From Gammaproteobacteria bacterium (GTDB lineage Bacteria; Pseudomonadota; Gammaproteobacteria; JADZEE01), in contig JADZEE010000072.1 of assembly GCA_020850735.1 (NCBI GenBank), positions 1-53,986 of the forward strand: a stretch of 53,986 nt of DNA, read 5' to 3'. Both the position numbers and the translations under genes were made by a program. How positions within the stretch are numbered: the stretch's first letter is position 1; each line of letters opens with the position of its first letter. Of the stretch, positions 1-7,703 are shown in pieces. The notes beneath the pieces were generated by a model that was not told the origin of the DNA, made no database searches, and worked only from the letters and a program-made list of their open reading frames with translations.

Positions 1-115
1 ACTGCCATCAGGGCCCGAGCCAGCATCGGCTCATCAACAGGCCGGATATAACCGCGCAGTCCGATCCCCTGTGGCCACCCAGCGACCGACTTGCAGTAAC
101 GGGGGAGTCCATATA
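1..115. other. unassigned left edge
   Basis: This stretch, downstream of the SoxYZ-like gene, is visibly less GC-rich than the rest of the window. On the minus strand a frame stays open from about base 110 to the window edge and could be read from a TTG, giving a segment with ordinary-looking composition that includes a GWPQGIGLRGYIRP stretch. I do not recognise it and the rest lies outside the window, so it may be the start of a gene or just non-coding DNA. Confidence 0.2.
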
Positions 116-127
116 ACAAGCTCTCAG
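116..127. repeat. 12-base end fragment of the stop-codon repeat
   Basis: These 12 bases are identical to the right end of the repeat copy beside rpsA (23874-23885). In both places they sit at the same offset, so that the TGA inside the repeat end is the stop codon of the minus-strand gene. The flanking 100 bases do not match the other copies, so this is either a truncated copy or a conserved 3'-end signal. Confidence 0.4.
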
Positions 128-939
128 ATCTGCACGTCAAACTCGTGCTCGAAATGCATGCCCTTGGAATCCTCCACGGCAGCCTTGAGCTTGCCACCGC
201 TCTCGGGCTTGAAGAAGAACCGGAAACTCGGATCCTCGCTCACCGAGATCCCGGTCTCGGCCTGCATGATGAGCCGGTCGTTGTAGGTCAGTGTGACCTT
301 CTTGACGTAGTGCTCGGGCAGGATGAGCCGGGTCTTCTGATCGAGCTGCATGCCGGTGATGTTGGGATGGCTGACGATGAACTGTCCAACCAGCGTGGCG
401 TCGGGGTTCTCGGCGCCGACGGTACGAAACTTCATCTGCCCGAGGCGATCCATGGCCTCCTTGAGATCCGAGCCCAGCGGCGCGGAGCAGCCGCCCTGCG
501 CCTTGACGAAATTGGCCACCATGTAGTGCTCGCCGGTGTTGAGCGCGGCGACGGCGCGGATGTTGGTGTAGGCGTCGATACGCACGCGCATGGCGAGATT
601 GGCCTGCCCCATCTGCGGCGTGAGCTGGAACACGCCGACCAGCGGCTCGGGGTTCTTGTCCACGATGAGCCAGATCGTCTTGATGTAGCGTTGCTCGGTC
701 TGCGGGATCCTGGCCTTGATGCTGACCGGGGTCAGCGCGGCATCCTCGGCACGGTAGGGAGTGTCCAGCGTAAAAATCGAATCGTTCTCAATCAGCTCGA
801 CCGCGTCGAAGTACTTCGGCTTGAGGAACGCGTCCCAGACGTCGACCTCGGACTGCTGGGCCGGAGCGGCCGCCATGAACACGGTGAGCGAGGCCAGCAC
901 GAGGCCGGCGCGCGCAATTCGGGTCGGATACGCGGGCAT
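124..939 (-). CDS. SoxYZ-like fusion carrier protein, quinoprotein-dehydrogenase-associated type
   Basis: The 271-residue product starts with a signal peptide ending near APAQQ. It then has a SoxY-like domain ending in the cysteine motif GGCSAP at about residue 165, followed by a SoxZ-like C-terminal immunoglobulin-type domain (HPN.TGMQ, then VTLTYNDRLI). This is the arrangement of the fused SoxYZ-like carrier family found next to PQQ-dependent dehydrogenases, rather than the separate SoxY and SoxZ of thiosulfate oxidation. In SoxY the cysteine carries the sulfur substrate; the role of the fused form is not settled. The start at 939 has AGGAGA seven bases upstream. It lies 14 bases downstream of the broken tetR gene and is probably cotranscribed with it. 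No quinoprotein dehydrogenase is visible in the window. Confidence 0.8.
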   Translation of the reverse strand: MPAYPTRIARAGLVLASLTVFMAAAPAQQSEVDVWDAFLKPKYFDAVELIENDSIFTLDTPYRAEDAALTPVSIKARIPQTEQRYIKTIWLIVDKNPEPLVGVFQLTPQMGQANLAMRVRIDAYTNIRAVAALNTGEHYMVANFVKAQGGCSAPLGSDLKEAMDRLGQMKFRTVGAENPDATLVGQFIVSHPNITGMQLDQKTRLILPEHYVKKVTLTYNDRLIMQAETGISVSEDPSFRFFFKPESGGKLKAAVEDSKGMHFEHEFDVQI

Positions 940-953
940 GGTGGTTTCTCCTG

Positions 954-1575
954 TCATCGATCCGGGGCGCTGACGGCCCTCTGCGGCACCACGGCGCCGG
1001 CTGCGGAACCGCACAGCACGTCTCTGAGCCATTGGACCACCAGGCACAGGCGATCGTTCTCGCCGGTGGCGCAGGCCGCGATCATGGCGCCCTCGAAAGC
1101 CGCGACCAGCGTCGCGGCGGTGGCCGCGGCACCGCCCGGTACCGTAAACAGCCCGCGGCCGTGCCCCTCCTCGAGCACGTCCGTGAGCCACGTCTCGGCC
1201 GCCAGCCAGAAGCGCCGCAGCCGTGCCCGCAAGGACTGCGGCACCGAGTCCTGCGCCGTGGTGACCGTACAGAACGGGCACAAGCGATCGCCGGCGCCCT
1301 GGGCATCGGCGAACAGTGCGGCGAATGCCGTGAGCCGCGCAACCGGGCCGGCGCCCTCACCGGCCAGCGCCTGCAATCGCCCTTCGAAGCGCTGCTGCGC
1401 GCGCTCCAGCACGGCCTCGACCAAGGTGTCCTTGGTCGCAAAGTGATAGTGAACAAGCCCGAACGCCGACACAAGCTGCCACGTCACGAAAGCTGAAGGC
1501 GTGGTAGCCGCGGCGCTGCAGCAGATCCTCGGCGCTGTCGAGGATCCGCTCGGCGGTCGTTGTGGTAGCGGACAT
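954..1575 (-). pseudogene. TetR/AcrR-family regulator, frameshifted inside the DNA-binding domain
   Basis: The first part, from the ATG at 1575, reads as a TetR helix-turn-helix (AERILDSAEDLLQRRGYHAF, then SFRDVAA.VGVR). The rest, from VHYHFATKDTLVEAVLERA to the stop at 954, is in a different frame. The frame breaks at about 1455-1458. LmrA/YxaF-type TetR proteins have four residues between the VG(V/I) and VHYHF motifs; here only seven bases remain, so a 5-base loss is the simplest explanation. The C-terminal domain (about 165 residues, with a CPF motif) is otherwise intact. It may be a true pseudogene or an assembly error. The promoter and operator in front of it are well preserved, which favours a recent mutation or an error. 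Confidence 0.75.
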
Positions 1576-1582
1576 GCGCTCC

Positions 1583-1611
1583 AGTGTACCTACCTGCCAA
1601 TAGGTAGCCAA
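1583..1611 (-). promoter_or_regulatory. tetR promoter
   Basis: Read on the minus strand there is TTGGCT (1611-1606), a 17-base spacer, and TACACT (1588-1583). Only seven bases separate the -10 box from the ATG at 1575, so the transcript should be leaderless or nearly so. Confidence 0.6.
1590..1607. promoter_or_regulatory. probable TetR operator (palindrome)
   Basis: CTACCT (1590-1595) and AGGTAG (1602-1607) are perfect inverted arms around a 6-base centre. The palindrome lies almost wholly in the spacer of the tetR promoter and just upstream of the divergent dsrE-like promoter, the expected place for an autorepressor acting on both genes. Confidence 0.6.
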
Positions 1612-1641
1612 TTGCCCGGCCCCCCGGGGCTCGTTGATAAT
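1612..1641 (+). promoter_or_regulatory. promoter of the DsrE-family gene
   Basis: TTGCCC (1612-1617) is followed after 18 bases by GATAAT (1636-1641). The ATG is at 1651, so transcription would begin about three bases before the start codon. This is a nearly leaderless arrangement mirroring that of tetR. Confidence 0.4.
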
Positions 1642-1650
1642 CCGCCCGTC

Positions 1651-2154
1651 ATGCCCACCCGCTTTGTGCTCATCGTCGCGCTGCTGGCGGTCGCCGCCGC
1701 TGCGCTGCTCGCACGGCAGACACCGGAGCCGGCGCCGTTCGCGGCTGCCGGCGCCGGATCTGGAACCGCTGCGCCGGCGCGACCGGTCATCGACGCCCAC
1801 ACGCGCTATCTGTTTGACGTCCACGATCACGGCCCCGAGGAGTTCACCGCGCTGCTGCGGCGCGCCGGCGAACTGGCGGCGGCGGGCGGGACCGGCGGCG
1901 GCGCGCGCGTGGCTGTGGTGCTGCACGGTCCCGACATCGAGCTGTTCGCACGCCGGAACTACCAGCGCTACGAGGCCATTGTCGACCTGGCCGCGGCGCT
2001 GGAGCAGCGCGAGGTGATCGATTTCAAGGCCTGTCAGACGGCCGCGCGCAGCCACGGCCTCGAGGACACCGATCTGCCCGAGTTCATCGACATGGTGCCT
2101 TACGGACCGGACGAGTTGGAGCGGCTGCGCAGGGCGGGCTATGTCGAGCTCTGA
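1651..2154 (+). CDS. DsrE-family protein with N-terminal membrane anchor
   Basis: The 167-residue product has a hydrophobic N-terminal segment (about residues 5-20, FVLIVALLAVAAAALLA) that acts as an anchor or signal peptide. A DsrE/DsrF-like domain covers residues 55-167: VAVVLHGPDIELF, then a cysteine in DFKACQTAA near residue 128, then the typical end FIDMVPYGPDELERLRRAGY. In this family the cysteine sits where sulfur-transfer members carry persulfide. It is transcribed divergently from tetR and the SoxYZ-like carrier, which suggests a shared sulfur-related role, but the exact function is unknown. An upstream in-frame start at 1501 is rejected because it would read through the tetR gene and the operator. 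Confidence 0.75.
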   Translation: MPTRFVLIVALLAVAAAALLARQTPEPAPFAAAGAGSGTAAPARPVIDAHTRYLFDVHDHGPEEFTALLRRAGELAAAGGTGGGARVAVVLHGPDIELFARRNYQRYEAIVDLAAALEQREVIDFKACQTAARSHGLEDTDLPEFIDMVPYGPDELERLRRAGYVEL

Positions 2155-2170
2155 ATCCCGGCCGTGCGCG

Positions 2171-3133
2171 TCAGAAATGGCGGTAACCACCGGCCTCGAA
2201 ATCGGGCGGCACGCCCGCGAGCTCCAGGCCGCTGCCGGCGCGCACGACACCGATGCGGGTCACGCTGACGTCACTGCCGGCGAGCCGACGGGCAAGCGCT
2301 TCTTCCTGCGCCGCAGGCAATGCGAAACAGAGCTCGTAGTCGTCCCCGCCGGTAAGCGCCAGGTGCAGCGCCTGCTCGGGTGCGCAGGTGGCGGTGAGAG
2401 CCGCCGACAACGGCAGCGTGCCGGCGTCGATCCGCGCGCCGACCCCGCTCGCCGCGAGCATGTGACCGACGTCCGCGGCGAGGCCGTCCGATACGTCGAT
2501 CGCGGCGCTCGCGAAACCCCGCAGCAACCCGCCCAGCGCCACGCGCGGCTCCGGGAAATGCAGCCGCCGGTGCAACGCCGCGCCGGCCGCCGCGCCGGCA
2601 CCCGCCGTGCCGCGGTCGAGCGCGAGCGCGCAGGCGGCGTCGCCGAGCGTCCCCGATACGTATAAGAGATCACCGGGGCGCGCACCGTCGCGGCGCAGCG
2701 CCGTTGCGGCCGGCACGCGGCCGAGCACGGTCACGGTGACCGACAAGGGTCCGCGGGTCGTATCGCCACCGACCAGCGCCACGCCGAACCGCTCCGCCAG
2801 CCGCCCCAGCCCGCGGGCGAACCCTTCCAGCCAGGACGCATCCGCGCGCGGCAGCGTCAGTGCCAACAGGCACCACTGTGGTTCGGCACCCATCGCGGCG
2901 AGATCACTCAGGTTGACGGCGAGCGCCTTGTGGCCGACGGCCTGTGCCGGCGTCGCGGTGTCGAAGTGCACGTCTGCGACCAGCGTGTCGACGGCCATTG
3001 CCAGCGCGGCGTCGGCGCTCGCGGCGACCAGCGCCGCGTCGTCGCCCACGCTGAGCAGCACGTCCTCACGAACGCGGCCCGTGCGGCTGAAATAACGCGC
3101 GATGAGCTCGAATTCCGACGGCGAGGGTGTCAC
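2171..3133 (-). CDS. thiL: thiamine-monophosphate kinase
   Basis: ThiL phosphorylates thiamine monophosphate to thiamine diphosphate using ATP. The 320-residue protein has the usual family length. It shows the N-terminal E(F)ELIARYF motif, the magnesium-binding SVGDDAALV motif near residue 28, VDTLVADVHF, and the NLSDLAAMGAEP motif near residue 73. GGDTT follows near 122 and IDVSDGLAADVGHML in the C-terminal half, all hallmarks of the ThiL/PurM superfamily. It follows nusB by 28 bases and ends a riboflavin-nusB-thiL run that is a standard gammaproteobacterial arrangement. The convergent DsrE-family gene ends 16 bases away, where pgpA is often found in relatives. Confidence 0.95.
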   Translation of the reverse strand: MTPSPSEFELIARYFSRTGRVREDVLLSVGDDAALVAASADAALAMAVDTLVADVHFDTATPAQAVGHKALAVNLSDLAAMGAEPQWCLLALTLPRADASWLEGFARGLGRLAERFGVALVGGDTTRGPLSVTVTVLGRVPAATALRRDGARPGDLLYVSGTLGDAACALALDRGTAGAGAAAGAALHRRLHFPEPRVALGGLLRGFASAAIDVSDGLAADVGHMLAASGVGARIDAGTLPLSAALTATCAPEQALHLALTGGDDYELCFALPAAQEEALARRLAGSDVSVTRIGVVRAGSGLELAGVPPDFEAGGYRHF

Positions 3134-3161
3134 GGCTGGGGGTGCCGCACCGACCGCGTCG

Positions 3162-3602
3162 TCAGCGAGCCGCGGCTACCTCGGCCTCGCGCAGCTCGTG
3201 CGCGAGCCGGTCCAGCGCGGCATTCACGAAGCGGTGCCCCTGTTCAGCCCCGAACATCTTGGCGAGTTCGACGCCCTCGTTCAGGACCACGCGCCACGGG
3301 ATCTCCGGGCAATGCGCGAGCTCATAGGCCCCGACGAGGAGCACGGCGCGTTCGACGGGATCGATCTGCCGCCACGGCCGGTCGACGACCGCCCCGAGCC
3401 GCCCGACGAGCGCGTCGGCGTAGCGCGGAATGTCCACCACCAGGCGCTCGAAATACGCGGGATCGACTCCCTGCATCTCCCGATCGCTGAGGAATTCGCG
3501 CCGGATGTCAGCCGGCTCCTGGTCGGCCAGCTGCCACTGGTACAGTGCCTGCACGGCGCAGCGCCGCGCCCGCATGCGTGCGCGGTTGGTCGTCGAGCTC
3601 AT
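3162..3602 (-). CDS. nusB: transcription antitermination factor NusB
   Basis: NusB binds boxA RNA with NusE (ribosomal protein S10) during rRNA antitermination. The 146-residue all-helical protein starts with an arginine-rich segment ([18 protein letters not shown]) and contains the family motifs [16 protein letters not shown] and [21 protein letters not shown], followed by a short tail. The ATG at 3602 overlaps the TGA of ribH by ATGA, which indicates translational coupling and rules out the longer upstream reading. Confidence 0.95.
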   Translation of the reverse strand: MSSTTNRARMRARRCAVQALYQWQLADQEPADIRREFLSDREMQGVDPAYFERLVVDIPRYADALVGRLGAVVDRPWRQIDPVERAVLLVGAYELAHCPEIPWRVVLNEGVELAKMFGAEQGHRFVNAALDRLAHELREAEVAAAR

Positions 3603-4078
3603 GCGCCGAGCTTGCGCAGCACGGCGATCATCTCCAGTGCGGTGAGCGCCGCCTCGGCACCCTTGTTGCCACCCTTGCTGCCGGCGCGCTCGATGGCCTG
3701 CTCCAGCGTATCGGTGGTCAACACGCCGAAGGCGACCGGTATGCCGTGCACGAGGCCGATTTCGGCCAGTCCGCGCACACACGAGCCGGCCACGTAATCG
3801 AAATGCGGGGTGGCACCGCGGATGACGGCGCCGAGCGCGATGAGGGCATCGTAATGGCCGCGCTCGGCCATGCGCTTGGCCGCCACGGGGATCTCGAATG
3901 CCCCCGGCACACGCACCAGTGTGATGCCTTCGTTACGTACACCTTGCCTGCGCAGGGTATCGAGGCAGCCGTCCAGCAGATGCTCGACTATGATCGAGTT
4001 GAAGCGTCCGGCGACGATGCCGACCTGCACGTCCGCGGACGCGGTCAGCTCTCCCTCGATGACGGTGTACTCACTCAT
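3599..4078 (-). CDS. ribH: 6,7-dimethyl-8-ribityllumazine synthase
   Basis: RibH condenses 5-amino-6-ribitylamino-uracil with 3,4-dihydroxybutanone 4-phosphate to lumazine, the next-to-last riboflavin step, usually as an icosahedral or pentameric assembly. The 159-residue protein carries the substrate-binding [51 protein letters not shown] (with the catalytic His) and [16 protein letters not shown] motifs. It lies between nusB (4-base overlap) and the RibBA-like gene. It looks fully functional, so the cell must get dihydroxybutanone phosphate from somewhere even if the neighbouring RibBA homologue is inactive. Confidence 0.96.
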   Translation of the reverse strand: MSEYTVIEGELTASADVQVGIVAGRFNSIIVEHLLDGCLDTLRRQGVRNEGITLVRVPGAFEIPVAAKRMAERGHYDALIALGAVIRGATPHFDYVAGSCVRGLAEIGLVHGIPVAFGVLTTDTLEQAIERAGSKGGNKGAEAALTALEMIAVLRKLGA

Positions 4079-4113
4079 GGTGCTCTCCGCACGCTGCCCG
4101 CGGTGCCGGGCCT

Positions 4114-5256
4114 TCAGGTGATGTGCTCGACCACCTCCAGCCCGAAGCCGGAGATGCCATGAAACGTGCGCGGCAGACTCAGGACGCGCATGCGTCGCAC
4201 GCCGATATCGACCAGTATCTGCGCTCCCAGACCGATGACCCGCAGTTCCGAGCGCACGGATTCGCGTGTCGCCTCACAGCCACTGCCCGAGTCGCTCGTC
4301 CAGCGCTGCATCTGCAGCACCAGATCGGCCCGCCGCAGCTTGTTGCGCAGAATGACCGCGACGCCACCCTCACCGGCCAGGCGGCGCAGCACGTCGCGCA
4401 GCGGCCACCCGCAATCGGCCCGCGTGTTACCCGTCAGATCGCACAGTGGATTTTCAATGTGCACTCGCACCAGCGTCGGGCGCTCCGGGGAAACGTCCCC
4501 TTTCACCAGCGCAAGGTGCAGTTCGTCGCCAATCGATTCCGCATAGGCCAGGAGGCGGAACTCGCCGAACTCAGTCGGCAGCGTGCATTCAGCGATTCTG
4601 TGCACGGTCATCTCGTGCTGGAGGCGGTACTCGATGAGCGACTTGATCGTGCCCATCGGCAGACCGTGCGTGCGCGCCAGACGCCCCATCGCCTCGAGGT
4701 CCGCGAGTTCGCCCGTCTCGTCGAGTATGCCGACCGTGACGGCCGCGCATTCGTGCCCGGCGAGTCGCGCCAGATCGCAGCCGGCCTCGCTGTGTCCGGC
4801 CCGCACCAGCACGCCACCGGGCTGGGCCAGCAGCGGGAACACGTGTCCGGGCTGGACCAGGTCGGCCGGCTTGGCGTCGGGCGCGACCGCGGTGCGGATG
4901 GTCTGCGCCCGGTCGGCGGCCGAAATACCGGTGGTTACGCCGCGCGCTGCCTCGATCGACACGGTGAAATGATTGTCGTCGCCCCCGAAACCGCCGGCGA
5001 CCATCAACGGCAGCCGCAGTTGCTCACAACGCTCGGGCGACAGCGCCAGACAGATGAGCCCCCGCCCGTGCCGCGCCATGAAATTGATGTCCTGCGGCTG
5101 CACCGCCGCCGCTGCCATGACGAGCTGTCCCTCGTTGTTGCTGTCGTCGTCGTCGACGACGATGACCATCCGCCCGGCACGTACAGTATCGATGAGCGAG
5201 TCGATGGAATCGAATTGCATGGTCGTGGTGTCGGCATTCATCGGCGGGGCAGACAT
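4114..5256 (-). CDS. ribBA: RibBA-like protein with altered active sites in both domains
   Basis: The 380-residue protein aligns end to end with bifunctional 3,4-dihydroxy-2-butanone-4-phosphate synthase/GTP cyclohydrolase II. The N-terminal motif that is DDEDRENEGD in active RibB reads [10 protein letters not shown] here (residues 35-44), so the Arg, the metal-binding Glu and the final Asp are replaced by Ser39, Asn40 and Gln44. The GHSEA histidine motif remains. In the C-terminal RibA-like half the three zinc cysteines are reduced to one (TRADCGW) and the RQEGRGIGL catalytic loop is missing, while the late [12 protein letters not shown] and [12 protein letters not shown] motifs stay. The second change is known for RibBX-type proteins; the first is not what I expect. 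It may be a regulatory or vestigial subunit. Starts at Met6 or Met13 are also possible. Confidence 0.85.
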   Translation of the reverse strand: MSAPPMNADTTTMQFDSIDSLIDTVRAGRMVIVVDDDDSNNEGQLVMAAAAVQPQDINFMARHGRGLICLALSPERCEQLRLPLMVAGGFGGDDNHFTVSIEAARGVTTGISAADRAQTIRTAVAPDAKPADLVQPGHVFPLLAQPGGVLVRAGHSEAGCDLARLAGHECAAVTVGILDETGELADLEAMGRLARTHGLPMGTIKSLIEYRLQHEMTVHRIAECTLPTEFGEFRLLAYAESIGDELHLALVKGDVSPERPTLVRVHIENPLCDLTGNTRADCGWPLRDVLRRLAGEGGVAVILRNKLRRADLVLQMQRWTSDSGSGCEATRESVRSELRVIGLGAQILVDIGVRRMRVLSLPRTFHGISGFGLEVVEHIT

Positions 5257-5298
5257 ATCGTAGCGAATGCAGTCCGGACAGTCTAAGGCCGCGCGCCG

Positions 5299-5961
5299 TC
5301 AGCGCCCGGCGAGGAAACCGACACGTTCGAGCAGATCCTGATCGACGACCGCATGCGTTTGCGCCCGGGCATCGGCACGCAGCAGTCGTTCGACGTAACG
5401 CGCGACGAGATCGACCTCGACGTTGACCCGCGTACCGGGTTGATACTCGCCGATGATCGTATGCGCGAGCGTGTGCGGGATGATCTGCACTTGAAACCGG
5501 CAGTCGGTGACGTCGTTGATCGTCAGGCTGACGCCATCGAGGCAGATCGATCCCTTGCGCGCCACGTAGGGCGTGAGGCCCGCCGGCAGCTCGAATGTGA
5601 ACCGTTCCGATCCGCCATTGGACGTGCGTGCGACGACGGTGCCGAGGCCGTCGACGTGACCGCTCACCAGATGTCCGCCGAGACGGCTCGCGAGCGTCAG
5701 TGCGCGCTCGAGATTCACGCGCGAACCGGCCCGCAGATCGCCGAGCGTCGTGCACTCGAGCGTCTCGCGTGACACGTCGGCTGCGAAACGATCCGGACCG
5801 TGCGCAACCATCGTCAGGCATACGCCGTTGACGGCGATGCTGTCGCCGGGCGTCGAATCGGCAATCGACAACGGCGCCGTTTCCACGGCAAGACGCACGT
5901 TCTCGCCGCGCGGCTCAACCCGGGCGACGCGGCCGGCTGCTTCGACGATTCCGGTGAACAT
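5299..5961 (-). CDS. ribE: riboflavin synthase, alpha subunit
   Basis: This enzyme dismutates two lumazine molecules to riboflavin and a ribityl pyrimidine. The 220-residue protein has the two tandem lumazine-binding barrels: the first begins MFTGIVEAAGRV and contains SIAVNGVCLTM, and the second contains GHLVSGHVDGLG followed by SICLDGVSLTIND. The start at 5961 is chosen because MFTGIVE is the invariant N terminus; an upstream Met at 6000 would add 13 residues of non-family sequence. It lies between ribD (42-base gap) and the RibBA-like gene (42-base gap). I see no FMN riboswitch in these gaps. Confidence 0.96.
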   Translation of the reverse strand: MFTGIVEAAGRVARVEPRGENVRLAVETAPLSIADSTPGDSIAVNGVCLTMVAHGPDRFAADVSRETLECTTLGDLRAGSRVNLERALTLASRLGGHLVSGHVDGLGTVVARTSNGGSERFTFELPAGLTPYVARKGSICLDGVSLTINDVTDCRFQVQIIPHTLAHTIIGEYQPGTRVNVEVDLVARYVERLLRADARAQTHAVVDQDLLERVGFLAGR

Positions 5962-6003
5962 CCAGGCGGGTCCTCGCTGTGCAGCCGCAGTGTATCGCAA
6001 TGC

Positions 6004-7122
6004 TCACGGGCCGGGGGGGACCGGGCGCGCAATGATACGCAGATCCGCGCCGATACGGCGCAGGTCTGCGAATTCGAGCGCCACGGTGTCGGTGAGCCGC
6101 GTGAGTCCGGGCAGGCAGGCGATCCCGCGCGCCGCGTCGCCGAGCAACCGCGGCGCGAGGTACACGACGACCTCGTCGACGACACCAGCAGCCAGAAAGG
6201 CCCCGGTGAGGGTGGCGCCCGCCTCGATCAGCACGTCGTTCACCTCGCGCCCGGCGAGCCACTCGAGCATTGCGCGTGGCGCGGGCCTGCCGTGCACGGC
6301 AGGCAGTACCACGATCTCGGCGCCGCGCCCGGCGAGCGCCGCGGTCGCTGCGTGCTCGGGTGCGCACGCGAACAACACCGCGCCACCGGGCGCGGTGACC
6401 GCGCGCGCGGCCGCCGGCGTGCGCAGGCGCGGATCGGCGATCGCCCGCAGGGGCTGTCCGGCAACCAGCTCGAAATCGATGTCGCGCGCCGTGAGCTGCG
6501 GATCGTCGGCGAGCACCGTGGCCACGCCGGTCAGCACCGCGCCGCTCAGCGCCCGCAGGCGGTGCACGTCGCGCCGGGCCGCAGCGCCGGTGATCCAGTG
6601 GCTCTCGCCGGACGCCATGGCCGTACGACCGTCCAGGCTGGCACCGACCTTCAACCGTACGTAGGGCAATCCGGTGCGCATGCGCTTGAGAAAACCGGGG
6701 TTCAGCGCTTGGGCGTTTGCCTCGAGCAGGCCGCAGGCGGTCCCGATCCCGGCCGCCGCCAGCCGGGCGAGGCCGGCGCCGGCCACGCGCGGATTGGGGT
6801 CGTGCATGGCCGCGACCACGCGGGCGACGCCCGCGTCGATGAGCGCGTCCGCGCACGGTGGCGTGCGACCGTGATGGGCGCACGGTTCGAGGGTGACGTA
6901 ACAGTGCGCACCGCGCGCCGAGGTGCCGGCAGCGCGCAGGGCGATCACCTCCGCGTGCGGCTCGCCCGCCTTGTGATGCCAGCCCTCGCCGACGACGCTG
7001 CCGTCCTTGACCAGCACGCAGCCGACCGCGGGGTTGGGCCGCGTCGCCATCAGGGCGCGACGGGCGAGCGCCAGCGCCCGTGCCATCCAGCGCGCGTCGG
7101 CGGGAGTGAAGCGGTCGCTCAC
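6004..7122 (-). CDS. ribD: riboflavin biosynthesis deaminase/reductase
   Basis: RibD deaminates the diaminopyrimidine made by GTP cyclohydrolase II and then reduces its ribosyl side chain. The 372-residue protein has the N-terminal zinc deaminase domain with the HAEVIALRAAG and EPCAHHGRTPPC motifs (His and two Cys ligands, residues about 54-88). The NADPH-dependent reductase follows from about residue 150 (RLKVGASLDGRTAMASGES, then the VNDVLIEAGATLTGAFL motif). It follows nrdR by 16 bases, the common gammaproteobacterial order, and both active sites look complete. Confidence 0.96.
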   Translation of the reverse strand: MSDRFTPADARWMARALALARRALMATRPNPAVGCVLVKDGSVVGEGWHHKAGEPHAEVIALRAAGTSARGAHCYVTLEPCAHHGRTPPCADALIDAGVARVVAAMHDPNPRVAGAGLARLAAAGIGTACGLLEANAQALNPGFLKRMRTGLPYVRLKVGASLDGRTAMASGESHWITGAAARRDVHRLRALSGAVLTGVATVLADDPQLTARDIDFELVAGQPLRAIADPRLRTPAAARAVTAPGGAVLFACAPEHAATAALAGRGAEIVVLPAVHGRPAPRAMLEWLAGREVNDVLIEAGATLTGAFLAAGVVDEVVVYLAPRLLGDAARGIACLPGLTRLTDTVALEFADLRRIGADLRIIARPVPPGP

Positions 7123-7138
7123 AGGGCGTGCCCCGGCT

Positions 7139-7654
7139 TCAGCCGCCCGCGTCTTCGCCCTCGCTCAGCAGATCGAGCTGCTGGCGCTTGACGTCGGGGG
7201 GAATATCCCGTTCCAGCAGCTCGATTTCGTCGCGGAAAGCCTGCACGTCCTCAAAGCTCCGGTACACGGAGGCGAAGCGCACGTAGGCGACCTGATCCAG
7301 CGCACGCAGCTCTTCCATGACCCATTCGCCGAGGCGGCGCGAATCGACCTCGCGCTCGTTACTCAGCCGCAGCTTCTTCTTGATGCTGGCGACCGCACGC
7401 TCCACCGAGTCGGCGGGCACCGGTCGCTTGCGCAGCGCCCGCTCCATGCCGCTGCGCAGCTTGCCCTCGTCGAACAACTCGCGGCGGGCATCCGCTTTGA
7501 CCACCCGCGGCATGGACAACTCCGCGGTTTCGTACGTGGTGTAGCGCTCGCGGCAGTCGTCGCATTCGCGCCGGCGGCGGATCTGCTCGCCTTCCCCGAC
7601 CAGGCGCGAATCGACGACCCGGGTATTGAGCGAAGAGCAGAAAGGGCAGCGCAT
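7139..7654 (-). CDS. nrdR: ribonucleotide reductase transcriptional repressor NrdR
   Basis: NrdR senses ATP/dATP through an ATP-cone domain and represses ribonucleotide reductase genes at NrdR boxes. The 171-residue protein begins [17 protein letters not shown] and has the four-cysteine zinc ribbon (CPFC, then CDDC), followed by an ATP-cone from about residue 45 ([19 protein letters not shown]). The start at 7654 is fixed by the MRCPFC end, discarding an upstream Met at 7822. It lies 49 bases after glyA and 16 before ribD. Confidence 0.96.
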   Translation of the reverse strand: MRCPFCSSLNTRVVDSRLVGEGEQIRRRRECDDCRERYTTYETAELSMPRVVKADARRELFDEGKLRSGMERALRKRPVPADSVERAVASIKKKLRLSNEREVDSRRLGEWVMEELRALDQVAYVRFASVYRSFEDVQAFRDEIELLERDIPPDVKRQQLDLLSEGEDAGG

Positions 7655-7703
7655 GGTCCGCGACGTTCCCCGTGGTGCGTGCGCCCGGCGCCCCCGTCCG
7701 CGC

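Noticed and set aside
1501..1650. Upstream start for the DsrE-family gene
   Set aside because: It would run through the tetR start, the operator and both promoters; the ATG at 1651 gives a normal signal anchor.
5257..5298. FMN riboswitch ahead of the rib genes
   Set aside because: The gaps between ribD, ribE, ribBA and ribH are 35-42 bases, too short for an FMN element, and none is seen upstream of nrdR or glyA.
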